Part shown: positions 17,350 to 25,645 of the stretch, one piece after another
How the letters are laid out: every line of letters begins with the position of its first letter
Position numbering within the stretch: position 1 is the first letter of the stretch
Assembly (NCBI RefSeq): GCF_012911605.1
Contig: NZ_JAAMPT010000197.1
Span: 1-52,910, forward strand
From: Flavobacterium solisilvae
GTDB lineage: Bacteria; Bacteroidota; Bacteroidia; Flavobacteriales; Flavobacteriaceae
DNA: 52,910 nt
Direction of reading: 5' to 3'
The notes under the pieces: model-generated
What the model was told of the DNA's origin: nothing
The model's database searches: none
The model's input: only the letters and a program-made list of their open reading frames with translations
Program-made: the position numbers and the translations under genes

Positions 17350-18600
17350 ATGTCTACCAATAAAACCGATATATACGTTTATGCCCACTGGCAAACAATG
17401 ACCGAACCCAAAATCATTGGCATCCTATCAGCGCAACAAGCCAAAGGTAAAAAGGCATTCAGCTTTGAGTACGATATCAATTGGCTCAAATCAGAACAAA
17501 AATTTTTACTCGACCCAGACATACAATTGTATGGCGGTCCACAATACCCAAACAATAAAGAAAACTTTGGCATATTCCTAGACAGCATGCCTGATACTTG
17601 GGGACGAACATTAATGAAGCGGAGAGCAGCACAATGGGCTAAAGAAAATAAAGAAAAAACACCAACACTCTACGATATAGATTTTCTATTAGGTGTTTAC
17701 GATGAAAGTCGCATGGGTGCACTGCGATTCAAGATAGACCCAAACGGAGATTTTCTAGACAACAATAAAGCAGCATCAACACCACCATGGTCGTCCATTC
17801 GCGAATTACAAAACGCTGCCAATAGTTTTGAAAACGATGCCGACAACGATGAAATCAGTAAATGGTTAGCAGTTCTTATTGCACCAGGTTCATCATTAGG
17901 TGGCGCAAGACCAAAAGCCAACGTTTTAGATACTGACAAAAGTCTTTGGATTGCAAAATTTCCTTCCAAAACAGATACTATCGATAAAGCAGCTTGGGAA
18001 TTTCTAGCGTATCAATTAGCCATGAATGCAGGAATTGAAATGGCACCATGCCGCATTGATAAAATCATGGGAAGTCACAACACCTTTTTTACAAAACGCT
18101 TTGACCGCGAAAATGGAGAAAGAATTCACTTTGCATCTGCTATGACAATGACTGGGAACAACGAAGACACCATACGAGACAATCAAGCAAGCTACCTAGA
18201 CATAGCAGAATTCATTAGTACAAATGGCGCAAACATCGAAGCCAACTTACACCAGTTATGGCGTAGAATAATCTTTAACATAGCCATTTCCAATACCGAT
18301 GATCATTTAAGAAACCATGGATTTATCCTAACAAAAGAAGGCTGGATTTTATCACCAGCTTATGACCTTAATCCTTCTATCGATAAAGACGGTTTGGCTT
18401 TAAACATTGACACCGACAACAACGACTTAGATTTTGAACTAGCAAAAAGTGTAGGCGAATATTTCCGTTTAAGCACTACGCAAATGGAAACCATTTTACA
18501 AGAAGTACTTCAAGTAACAAATAATTGGAAGAATATTGCTAAAGAAATAGGAATTCCTAGAGCCGAACAAGAACTTATGGAAAAAGCGTTCAAATTATGA
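17350..18600 (+). CDS. hipA: HipA-like serine/threonine kinase toxin
   Basis: This 416-residue protein has the N-terminal HipA domain (about 10-115) and the kinase-like domain. Key motifs are the phosphate loop GSSLGGARPKA (about 179-189), the catalytic SNTDDHLRNHGF (about 313-325, catalytic Asp and Asn) and the metal-binding PAYDLNPS (about 336). HipA kinases phosphorylate translation factors such as glutamyl-tRNA synthetase and cause growth arrest. It forms a pair with hipB. As a toxin-antitoxin pair on an island it probably helps maintain the element. All motifs look intact. Confidence 0.92.
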   Translation: MSTNKTDIYVYAHWQTMTEPKIIGILSAQQAKGKKAFSFEYDINWLKSEQKFLLDPDIQLYGGPQYPNNKENFGIFLDSMPDTWGRTLMKRRAAQWAKENKEKTPTLYDIDFLLGVYDESRMGALRFKIDPNGDFLDNNKAASTPPWSSIRELQNAANSFENDADNDEISKWLAVLIAPGSSLGGARPKANVLDTDKSLWIAKFPSKTDTIDKAAWEFLAYQLAMNAGIEMAPCRIDKIMGSHNTFFTKRFDRENGERIHFASAMTMTGNNEDTIRDNQASYLDIAEFISTNGANIEANLHQLWRRIIFNIAISNTDDHLRNHGFILTKEGWILSPAYDLNPSIDKDGLALNIDTDNNDLDFELAKSVGEYFRLSTTQMETILQEVLQVTNNWKNIAKEIGIPRAEQELMEKAFKL

Positions 18601-18630
18601 GTTATTGAATATAGAATGAATATTCAATTG

Positions 18631-18792
18631 TTACAACATTTTTTCTTTCAAAAACAGATCAATTTCTCTCAAAATATGTTCATCACCCAATCGGTCAGCT
18701 TCAAGATACCGTTTATGATCCAGTTTCATTTCTCTAAAAAACAGAAAAATAAATACGAGATACAATGCAATAGAAAATAGAATTTGGTTCAT
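18631..18792 (-). CDS. Small single-pass membrane protein, 53 residues
   Basis: An open frame on the minus strand starts with ATG at 18792 and encodes a hydrophobic helix (LFSIALYLVFIFLFF) followed by a charged tail (EADRLGDEHILREIDLF). It lies between the end of hipA and the repeat-rich gap. I do not recognise a family. Support comes from the coherent helix-plus-amphipathic-tail design and clean start and stop only. Confidence 0.45.
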   Translation of the reverse strand: MNQILFSIALYLVFIFLFFREMKLDHKRYLEADRLGDEHILREIDLFLKEKML

Positions 18793-19454
18793 AGTAAAGA
18801 TTTTAAATTATCACCGCATTATTGCGGCGAATAGAACCTACAATCACCGCAGAATTGTAAACAAACTCTATTCAATTCGGGAATTTTATACTATTCATTT
18901 CAAATTTCAATCCACTAACTCTAAATAAAATCCGCGAAAATCTGCGTTTTCTCGAAGTGAATCCGTTCCATCCACGTCCCAAATTAACAACCTAAGCGAT
19001 AATAACAAAATTTGCGAAAATCCGTTAAATCTGCATAATCTGTGTTCCAAAAAAATCTGAGCAAAGCGAAGTATATATAATAACACAATTAAAATAAAAT
19101 CCGTGGCAATCCGCGTTTTCACGAAGTGAATCCGTTTCATCCGCGTCCCAAATCAACGAGCAAAGCGAGTTCTTAAATGACCTTAAATTCCTTACATGGT
19201 AAAAAAAACCACGAGCAAAGCGAGAAAAAATCTGTGTAAATCCGTTAAATCTGTGTTATCTGTGTTCCAAAAAAACGAGCAAAGCGAAGTTAAATAACAA
19301 TATTCAATTCGGGAATTACACCTATTCCATTCGATTTGATATTAAGAGGAGGAAGCCCGGTGGGCTTCAGGTATTTTCTATATAACCTATTTAAAAAAGA
19401 TTGCTCAATTCGGGAATCATACCTATTCAATTCGGGAATTACCCACATCACCAC
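18793..19454. repeat. Repeat-rich gene-free region before rteC
   Basis: No gene is seen. Two diverged copies of a compound repeat lie in tandem: a segment with GAAGTGAATCCGTT and CGTCCCAAAT (about 18930-18985 and 19090-19155), then CCGTTAAATCTG and TCTGTGTTCC (about 19020-19052 and 19238-19270). AGCAAAGCGA is present four times (near 19060, 19158, 19213 and 19276). A perfect hairpin GAAGCCC-GGT-GGGCTTC lies at 19352-19368. Four ATTCGGGAAT boxes are present (18875, 19307, 19408, 19430). Confidence 0.65.
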
Positions 19455-19485
19455 TTGCAACAATACCACTACTCCAATAGATTTG
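19408..19485 (+). promoter_or_regulatory. rteC promoter with two ATTCGGGAAT boxes
   Basis: Boxes at 19408-19417 and 19430-19439 are 22 bp apart. From the second box come a 15-bp gap, TTG (19455-19457), a 20-bp spacer and TAGATTTG (19478-19485). The start codon of rteC is 27 bases downstream. Spacing is identical to the promoters at 1588-1643 and 21334-21411. Confidence 0.75.
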
Positions 19486-19512
19486 CTTTCAATCAAACTA
19501 AAACAGTAGCGT

Positions 19513-20355
19513 ATGAAATTGTTTTCCGAACATCTATTATCTGAACTAGACAAACAACTACAAAACATTCACTCCAAAACAGACAATCCTGTTCAATATG
19601 CAGAACTGGCAATCAAAGTGCTTATTCCAATTTTTGAAAATCTAAAAACAAAATTCCTAAAACATACGTTTACAAATAAATCAGAAGAAATTAGTTTCTT
19701 TCGCGATACCAAACCGCAATTTGCGGCCAAACTAATTTACTACAACGAAATCTACAACATCGAAACCAACAAACCATTCGGTTCCAAAAAAGCAATCCGA
19801 AAACACTTCAATCTCGAACTCATAAAGCTACAAGCATTTTATAATGAGAATAAAGAATTCTACAAATATTACAGAACAGATAATAAAAGTTTGGATCATA
19901 AATATTTTCTACGAGGAAAACACGATTTGAGACACACATTGGATAGCTTTTACTTCCAAGCAGACAATCGGTTTTCAACATCACACGATTACAAAGTAGC
20001 CAAAATTCTAGCAAACGAAAAGCTAAAAAGCTACATCGAAAATGAGATTGCAAAATTAGAACAAAAAGAAGAAACCAGTGTCGCAAACGCTAACACCAAA
20101 ACTCAAAAATGGACAGGTTCAAAAGTCGGACTAATTGAATTAATTTATGCACTCCACACCGAAGGCGTTTTCAATCACGGTACATCTGAACTAAAAGAAG
20201 TTGCCACTTTTTTTGAAACAACATTCAACATCGATTTAGGACAATTCAACCGCGCCTTTTTAGAAATCCGCACTAGAAAATCAGAAAGAACCAAATTCCT
20301 AAACACTCTAAAAGAAAAACTAATCCTGCGCATGGACGATGCAGATGAAAACTAA
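19513..20355 (+). CDS. rteC: RteC-domain regulator of the mobile element
   Basis: This 280-residue protein resembles RteC, the regulator that triggers excision of the Bacteroides conjugative transposon CTnDOT. Recognisable parts are the N-terminal helical region, KAIRKHFNLELIKLQAFY in the middle, and the C-terminal region from WTGSKVGLIELIYALHTEG to FLEIRTRKSERTKFL. RteC-like proteins bind DNA upstream of excision genes. Its presence supports a CTnDOT-like control circuit here even though no transfer genes are visible. Its promoter carries two ATTCGGGAAT boxes. Confidence 0.88.
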   Translation: MKLFSEHLLSELDKQLQNIHSKTDNPVQYAELAIKVLIPIFENLKTKFLKHTFTNKSEEISFFRDTKPQFAAKLIYYNEIYNIETNKPFGSKKAIRKHFNLELIKLQAFYNENKEFYKYYRTDNKSLDHKYFLRGKHDLRHTLDSFYFQADNRFSTSHDYKVAKILANEKLKSYIENEIAKLEQKEETSVANANTKTQKWTGSKVGLIELIYALHTEGVFNHGTSELKEVATFFETTFNIDLGQFNRAFLEIRTRKSERTKFLNTLKEKLILRMDDADEN

Positions 20356-20445
20356 TATGGGCTGCCAATAATTGACAACCCATATTTTAATTGCGAAAAG
20401 CCTGCAGAACTATACGCAAACAGTCTATATTCTTTTCTCTATATT

Positions 20446-20482
20446 CTTTCTTCTTGCTTCTTTCTTCTTGCTTCTTTCTTCT
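20446..20482. repeat. 14-bp tandem repeat
   Basis: About 2.6 copies of CTTTCTTCTTGCTT run up to the stop codon of the lipoprotein gene, in the gap between convergent genes. Such a repeat can vary in copy number. Confidence 0.7.
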
Positions 20483-21219
20483 CAATCATTCTGCGCAATC
20501 CCAGTCACAAGTGACATCGTAGCAGCTTCAGCCGAACCAAATTCAGCACCTTCTGTGGATGCAATAATATTGCCTATGAAGATATCCCAATCAGGATCAG
20601 TATTTTTCTTTGGTTTTTTTCTTGCTCTAAAAGCTGAATGTCTTGTTATAGAGGTAGTGGTCAAAATAATGCGCTTATCGGTTTCAGTTAGTGCAGCGTT
20701 AAGCAGTACGCCACTCTCGTAGGCAACAACCTTATCATAAATCACATCACAATCATTTTCATTCTCAAGAAAAATAATAAATGAATTGATAAAATTAGTT
20801 AAATTTGATTTGCCTGTCGTTGACATACTCGAAGCGGAGATAACATCATTGACACAAGTAGTTGGATGTTCAAGGAAATACGATACTCTAGTGTTTGAAA
20901 CGTTATGATAGTGAGAACCTTTAATCGAATTAAAGCTTGAACTAGCATCGGCTATACTTTGCACTTTAGTTATAATTTGAGAGACAGAACCTCCTAAATT
21001 TGCGTTGGTGTAATACGTGTCAAACAATTCGTTGTATAGCCATCCTACTTCGTCATAAGGATTGGCATAATTTCCAGGCAAAGTCGTAATAAGTTTGGCG
21101 GAAAGTGTATTGGCATTTTCAGAATTCGTAGTGTCATTATCAGAGCTACAAGATACAAGTCCTGTACTCATCATAACAAAAAAGGCAATAATTAGTGTGC
21201 ATGAGTGTATATTTTTCAT
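20482..21219 (-). CDS. Hypothetical exported lipoprotein
   Basis: This 245-residue protein begins with a lipoprotein signal ending in GLVSCSSDND, so it should be anchored to a membrane after cleavage before cysteine. The mature part has no family that I recognise and contains scattered Tyr and Asn-rich segments plus a basic AFRARKKPKKN stretch. Its promoter has two ATTCGGGAAT boxes in exactly the geometry found before rteC, so it is probably co-regulated with that control gene. It is transcribed convergently to rteC. Confidence 0.7.
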   Translation of the reverse strand: MKNIHSCTLIIAFFVMMSTGLVSCSSDNDTTNSENANTLSAKLITTLPGNYANPYDEVGWLYNELFDTYYTNANLGGSVSQIITKVQSIADASSSFNSIKGSHYHNVSNTRVSYFLEHPTTCVNDVISASSMSTTGKSNLTNFINSFIIFLENENDCDVIYDKVVAYESGVLLNAALTETDKRIILTTTSITRHSAFRARKKPKKNTDPDWDIFIGNIIASTEGAEFGSAEAATMSLVTGIAQND

Positions 21220-21333
21220 GTGATTTAATGTGTTAGAATGTTACTGATTACTTTTTTTTCATCAGTTCATTTAGCCCGGGATAATTGAACTAGGATTTGG
21301 TTTTGCTCATAACAAAACCGTTTGAATTCAAGG

Positions 21334-21411
21334 CAAAACTAACTGCCCATTTCCCATCTCACAAGTCAACATCTACACCATTCCCGAATGTAAAATGTGC
21401 CATTCGGGAAT
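21334..21411 (-). promoter_or_regulatory. Promoter of the lipoprotein gene with two ATTCGGGAAT boxes
   Basis: Read on the minus strand: boxes at 21402-21411 and 21380-21389 (22 bp apart), a 15-bp gap, TTG (21364-21362), a 20-bp spacer and TAGTTTTG (21341-21334). The -7 element is identical to that of the AraC promoter at 1636. The gene starts at 21219, leaving a leader of about 110 bases. Confidence 0.75.
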
Positions 21412-21596
21412 GAAACACTCAAAAACAAATAGTAAAACACAACACTTCAATACATTACATTTCATAAAGTCCATTCTCAATTTGTCACTTCATCTATCGT
21501 CATTTTTAATTATTTTAATTACATTTATTCGCTAAAAAATCCACATTACCTATATTCTTTTGCAGTTTTTAATTGTTTAAGTTCCAAATCCTTATA

Positions 21597-23330
21597 ATGA
21601 TTACAAAAAAACGCTTACTATTTCTAGTACTACTAATCTCGCATTGTATAAATGCACAAAATAACTATGGCAAAAATTCAGATAGCCTTTCCTCTAAAAC
21701 CTATGATTATTTAAGTCAATCCACGGTTAACTATAAAGTTGATAGTATAAAATCAAGATTGTATGCTAATGCATGGTTAGAAAAAGCTAAATCTGAGAAT
21801 AATGATTTTCAATTAACTAATGCTTACAAGGCACAAATTAACCTTGTTAGTAAACAATTTCGCCTATCATATGCGGATAGCATGCTTATAGTTGCCAAGA
21901 AATTAAATGATATTGAATTAATTGGTTCAGCATACATGACCAAAGGCATAGTGCATTACGATAGGAAAGAACAAATGAAAGCGTTGGACAATTATCTTAT
22001 GGCTGATAAGTATATTGCTCAAACTGAAAATCAATATCTTATCTATAAACTAAAATACGGCATTGCACAAACAAAATCCTATCTTGGTTTTTATGATGAA
22101 GCCATCAGTTTATTCAGAGAATGTATTGATTATTTCAAGGAAGAAAACGACAGAGCATACCTCAACTCATTACACTCATTAGGTTTATGTTACAATCGAA
22201 TTGGAAATTATGCATGGTGCACAATAACGAACCAAACCGGAATTGACGAAGGGAAAAGATTGAACAACCTCGAAATGCAACCGTATTTCATCCATTCTGA
22301 AGGTGTAAATCTTTGTGGTTTAAAAAAATACAAGGAAGCTATTTCTAAATTAACTTCAGTTCTACCAACAATACAAAGCAAGAAAGATTTTGCAAACGCA
22401 TCAGTGGCATATTTCTACATCGGAAAATCATTTTGGGCTTTAAATCAAAAGGATAAAGCGATAATCTATTTTAAAAAAGTAGAGGATATATTCAAAAAAG
22501 AAAAATACATCCGTCCAGACTTGCGCGAAGGCTATGAAAAGCTTATCGATTATTACAAACGAAAAGGAAATACAAAATCCCAACTTTACTACATTGATCA
22601 ATTATTAAAAGTTGATAATATTCTTGGGCAAAATTACAAATACCTACTAAAAAAAGTAGTCAAAGAATACGACACTAAAGAATTATTAAAATCCAAACAG
22701 GAGATTGAAAATGCAATGACATTTAGAACTTTTGTAGCTTTTGGTATCATCAGCATACTGATTTCTATTATTGCATTTTTAATATACAAGCACTTCAAAA
22801 ACAAACGGCTTTTCGATGAAATAATGAAACGTGATACTTCTAAGCCTGCAATTACTGAAACCTGTATTGAACCATCGACTTTTGAGGAAATAATAAAGAA
22901 CGACACTACTGAACCCATTAGTTCTGAAAACACCGACAAACAAAATAGTCAAGAAATAAGCCCAGATATTGAAACTGCTATTTTAAAGAAGTTGGAGAAA
23001 TTCGAGCAGAGTAAAAAATATTTAGAAAAAGACATGACGCTTTCAAAAATGGCTGTATTCCTAAATACCAATACAAAATATGTTACAAAGATTATTGCCA
23101 AACACAGAGGAAAAGGAACTATTGACTACATAACCGATTTGAAAATAAATTACATAATCGAAATTCTAAAAAAAGAAACTAAATACCGGAACTACACCCA
23201 CAAAGCTTTGGGTGAAGAAGCAGGTTTTGGTTCCACTCAAAACTTCACACGTGCCTTCAAAGAACGAAACGGAATTTCGCCTACATACTTCATTTACAAA
23301 TTGAAAAAGTCAGCAAACACAAGCAATTAG
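21597..23330 (+). CDS. TPR-containing membrane regulator with C-terminal AraC-type HTH
   Basis: This 577-residue protein begins with a signal peptide (LLFLVLLISHCINAQ). I chose ATG 21597 rather than an upstream TTG. It has TPR repeats (about 90-350), one membrane helix (about 380-402, FVAFGIISILISIIAFLIY) and a C-terminal AraC-type HTH (about 460-570, with FLNTNTKYVTKII and GFGSTQNFTRAFKERNGISP). This is a common Bacteroidota one-component sensor layout: a periplasmic TPR part senses and the cytoplasmic HTH acts. It lies next to the ATTCGGGAAT boxes at 21380-21411 and is a second candidate to bind them. Confidence 0.88.
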   Translation: MITKKRLLFLVLLISHCINAQNNYGKNSDSLSSKTYDYLSQSTVNYKVDSIKSRLYANAWLEKAKSENNDFQLTNAYKAQINLVSKQFRLSYADSMLIVAKKLNDIELIGSAYMTKGIVHYDRKEQMKALDNYLMADKYIAQTENQYLIYKLKYGIAQTKSYLGFYDEAISLFRECIDYFKEENDRAYLNSLHSLGLCYNRIGNYAWCTITNQTGIDEGKRLNNLEMQPYFIHSEGVNLCGLKKYKEAISKLTSVLPTIQSKKDFANASVAYFYIGKSFWALNQKDKAIIYFKKVEDIFKKEKYIRPDLREGYEKLIDYYKRKGNTKSQLYYIDQLLKVDNILGQNYKYLLKKVVKEYDTKELLKSKQEIENAMTFRTFVAFGIISILISIIAFLIYKHFKNKRLFDEIMKRDTSKPAITETCIEPSTFEEIIKNDTTEPISSENTDKQNSQEISPDIETAILKKLEKFEQSKKYLEKDMTLSKMAVFLNTNTKYVTKIIAKHRGKGTIDYITDLKINYIIEILKKETKYRNYTHKALGEEAGFGSTQNFTRAFKERNGISPTYFIYKLKKSANTSN

Positions 23331-23346
23331 AAATTAATTGCCTCTT

Positions 23347-23382
23347 TTTCTTTCACAACTTGTGATTGACTTGTGAAAGAAA
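23347..23382. other. Inverted repeat between two regulator genes
   Basis: TTTCTTTCACAA (23347-23358) pairs with TTGTGAAAGAAA (23371-23382) over 12 bases. It lies 17 bases after the TPR regulator gene and 50 bases before the next gene. It could be a terminator without a T run or an operator. Confidence 0.5.
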
Positions 23383-23431
23383 CATTCCCAAATCATACAA
23401 TTTTGTGCCATAACAATGTAAAACATAAATT

Positions 23432-23725
23432 ATGGCAATTGAAATCCTCACTAAACAAGACCTAAATGATTTCCGCACGTTACTACTAGACGACATTAGA
23501 GAAATCTTTCAAAACAAAACAGAGCAAACCAAACAATGGCTTAAATCCTCAGAAGTTAGAAAGCTACTCAATATTTCTCCAGGAACACTCCAAACCTTAC
23601 GCATTAACAAAACCTTATCCTACACCAAGATCGGCGGAATAATCTATTATCCATACAAGGATATTGAAAAACTACTCGATCAAAACAAAGTAAGTTCCGA
23701 ACGCACATTATTTAATTCTAAGTAA
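23432..23725 (+). CDS. Excisionase-like HTH protein (HTH_17 type)
   Basis: This 97-residue protein has a MerR/excisionase-like winged helix (about 37-90): WLKSSEVRKLLNISPGTLQTL, then KTLSYTKIGGIIYYPYKDIEKLL. Proteins of this type are standard in Bacteroidota mobile elements, where they act in excision or control of replication. It leads the replication-like gene group at 23898-25453 and follows a regulator gene. The exact role, excision factor or regulator, cannot be decided from sequence. Confidence 0.85.
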   Translation: MAIEILTKQDLNDFRTLLLDDIREIFQNKTEQTKQWLKSSEVRKLLNISPGTLQTLRINKTLSYTKIGGIIYYPYKDIEKLLDQNKVSSERTLFNSK

Positions 23726-23732
23726 TTCTCTT

Positions 23733-23856
23733 GTCATACCGAGCGCAGACGAGGTACTTTATCATTCAAATGCTTCTTGTCACTAAGAATGTCATCCTGG
23801 GCTTATCGAAGGACTTTGCGTGCTTTGCGCCTTCCTTGTGGTCTTTGCGGTTAAAC
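23733..23856. repeat. Cluster of dispersed small repeats
   Basis: Three small repeat types stand side by side in the gap before the next gene: GTCATACCGAGCGCAGACGA (from 23733), GTCATCCTGGGCTTATCGAA (from 23791) and an element with CTTTGCG repeats ending CTTTGCGGTTAAAC (23814-23856). The last type also precedes the genes at 24830 and 25646. Confidence 0.65.
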
Positions 23857-23897
23857 TATTCACTAATTACTCTTCACTAATCACTCATCACTAAACC

Positions 23898-24758
23898 ATG
23901 AACTACATAAAACACCTAACAGGATTTTTCGACAGAGTAGCAAAAGACAAGTTGCTCAATCCAACACATGTAAGTTTATACATGTCATTGTTCCAATTCT
24001 GGAATTGCAATCGGTTCAGAAATCCAATTAGTATTTCTCGTGATGAAATAATGCGAATAAGCAAAATCAGCTCAAAGGCAACCTATCACAAATGTCTCAA
24101 AGCTTTGCATTCGCAGGGTTATATTAAATACGAACCATCATACAATCCATTCAAAGGCAGCCATGTTTTTTTATTCAATTTCTCCGATGATTTAAAGCCT
24201 TTACCCAAAAGTGCCAGTTCAAATTTTAAACCAGTCATTGAACAAGTCGTGAACAAGTCGTGTACTAGTGATGAAACAAGTAGTGAACAGGTTAATGAAC
24301 AAGTCGTAGTACCTTATATAAACAATACAAACAATTCAAACGATTTAAACAATTCAAACAGCTTAAACTTGGGCGAGCAATCAAAAAAAATTGAAGAAGA
24401 TGTCATTGCGAGGAACGAAGCAATCTTATCAACCGAAGCCGAAGAAGACAAAGAAAAAAAGTTGCGTGAAAAAAAGAAAGAGTTTATTGTCACTTCGAGC
24501 GCAGTCGAGAAGCCAACAATCGAAAATGTCAAATCCTATTTCCAAAAAAACAACTTCCCGGAACTCGAAGCCCAAAAATTCTTCAACTATTTCTCAAGCA
24601 TCGGTTGGCTAGTCGGCGGCAAAACACCAATGGTCGATTGGCAAGCCACAGCACAAAACTGGATATTAAACGCACCAAAATTCATCACAAATGCAGAACC
24701 AAACCGTCCAAAACAACTCAACACCACAACCGAAAAAGACTATTCAGAGCCACTTTAA
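23898..24758 (+). CDS. Replication-organiser-like protein with N-terminal winged helix
   Basis: This 286-residue protein has an N-terminal winged-helix domain (about 1-105, with ISISRDEIMRISKISSKATY and HSQGYIKYEPS). A long variable linker and a C-terminal segment (about 205-265, PTIENVKSYFQKNNFP to WQATAQNWILNAPKF) resemble the ends of phage replication-organiser or DnaD-like proteins. It is followed by a DnaC-like ATPase, the usual pairing of an origin-binding protein and a helicase loader. The linker encodes two dispersed repeats in frame, VIARNEAI and VTSSAVEK, so it appears to have been lengthened by repeat insertion. Confidence 0.7.
   Translation: MNYIKHLTGFFDRVAKDKLLNPTHVSLYMSLFQFWNCNRFRNPISISRDEIMRISKISSKATYHKCLKALHSQGYIKYEPSYNPFKGSHVFLFNFSDDLKPLPKSASSNFKPVIEQVVNKSCTSDETSSEQVNEQVVVPYINNTNNSNDLNNSNSLNLGEQSKKIEEDVIARNEAILSTEAEEDKEKKLREKKKEFIVTSSAVEKPTIENVKSYFQKNNFPELEAQKFFNYFSSIGWLVGGKTPMVDWQATAQNWILNAPKFITNAEPNRPKQLNTTTEKDYSEPL
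24402..24512. repeat. Two dispersed repeats inserted in frame inside a coding region
   Basis: GTCATTGCGAGGAACGAAGC plus AATCT (24402-24426) and GTCACTTCGAGCGCAGTCGA plus GAAG (24489-24512) match well-known types of short bacterial intergenic repeats. Both start exactly at the first codon position of the enclosing gene and are translated as VIARNEAI and VTSSAVEK. Confidence 0.7.
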
Positions 24759-24821
24759 CCTGAACTTGTTTCAGGTTCTTTGCGAACCTTGCGCAAATCT
24801 TCGCGGACTTTGCGGTTAAAC
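24757..24821 (+). repeat. Hairpin and CTTTGCGG-type repeat before the DnaC-like gene
   Basis: AACCTGAA (24757-24764) pairs with TTCAGGTT (24770-24777) and overlaps the previous stop codon. It is followed at once by a CTTTGCG-rich element ending CTTTGCGGTTAAAC at 24821. The next start codon is 9 bases later, so the repeat forms the leader of that gene. Confidence 0.65.
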
Positions 24822-24829
24822 TTTTAGCT

Positions 24830-25453
24830 ATGGAAAACGAAATAAAAACCCATTACAACTACCAAGAAATAATCGCATGGATAGAGCAAAAAGGCATCGA
24901 GCTATACGGAACCCATTTCAAAATACTAGAAACCGATTATCCAATCATCTACAAATTAATCGCGTATTTTCTCAAAGATGAGGTAACCTGTTTTCAATAC
25001 AACATAAACCTCAACAAAGGAATTCTACTTTCTGGACCAATCGGCTGTGGCAAAACCTCAATAATGAACATCATGAAATACCTAACACCAACCGAACACA
25101 AATTTTTCGTAAAACCATGCCGAGATATAAGCTTCGAATTCATTCAAGACGGCTACCAAATCATACACAAATACAGTAAGGGAAAACTCTATGAATTCGA
25201 ACCAAAAACAATATGCTTTGACGATTTAGGAACAGAAAGCAACCTAAAATACTACGGAAACGAATGTAACGTCATGGCAGAAATTCTGTTAAGCAGATAC
25301 GATGTGTATATCGCAAAACGAATACAAACCCACATCACAACTAACCTATCCGCATCCGAAATAGAAACACAATACGGCAACCGTGTCCGAAGCCGAATGC
25401 GTGAGATGCTCAATCTTATTGCTTATGATAAAACAACCTCCGATAAGAGGTAA
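24830..25453 (+). CDS. DnaC-like AAA+ ATPase
   Basis: This 207-residue protein has a Walker A motif GPIGCGKTS (about 68-76), a Walker B motif ICFDDLGTE (about 125-133), and a sensor and arginine region THITTNLSASEIE with RVRSRMREM near the C-terminus. It resembles DnaC/IstB helicase loaders or primosomal ATPases carried by phages and elements. It follows the replication-organiser-like gene, so the pair probably starts replication of the excised circle. It could also be a more general AAA+ protein. Its leader consists of a dispersed repeat. Confidence 0.85.
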   Translation: MENEIKTHYNYQEIIAWIEQKGIELYGTHFKILETDYPIIYKLIAYFLKDEVTCFQYNINLNKGILLSGPIGCGKTSIMNIMKYLTPTEHKFFVKPCRDISFEFIQDGYQIIHKYSKGKLYEFEPKTICFDDLGTESNLKYYGNECNVMAEILLSRYDVYIAKRIQTHITTNLSASEIETQYGNRVRSRMREMLNLIAYDKTTSDKR

Positions 25454-25582
25454 AACAACTAATTTATAACTAGAACAACCAACTATGAAATCTATCTCAA
25501 AGCAAAGCGTCTTCAAAATTCTATTAAAATCTATACTTCTATGTGTCTAAAAAAATAAAGTAGTAACACAATCAAAATAAAC

Positions 25583-25621
25583 CTTAGCGAACCTTGCGAC
25601 AACTTTGCGACTTTGCGGTAA
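25583..25621 (+). repeat. CTTTGCGG-type repeat before the next gene
   Basis: CCTTAGCGAACCTTGCGACA and then CTTTGCGACTTTGCGGTAAA form a third copy of the repeat that precedes 23898 and 24830. It stands 25 bases before the start codon at 25646. Confidence 0.6.
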
Positions 25622-25645
25622 AAAAAAACTTAAAACCTAATAATC

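Noticed and set aside
18875..18884. ATTCGGGAAT box as part of a promoter
   Set aside because: On neither strand do TTG and TAnnTTTG occur at the spacing seen in the other three, so no promoter is claimed here.
25484..25549. Open frame of 21 codons (MKSISKQSVF...)
   Set aside because: Too short and without context or a ribosome-binding clue to support it.
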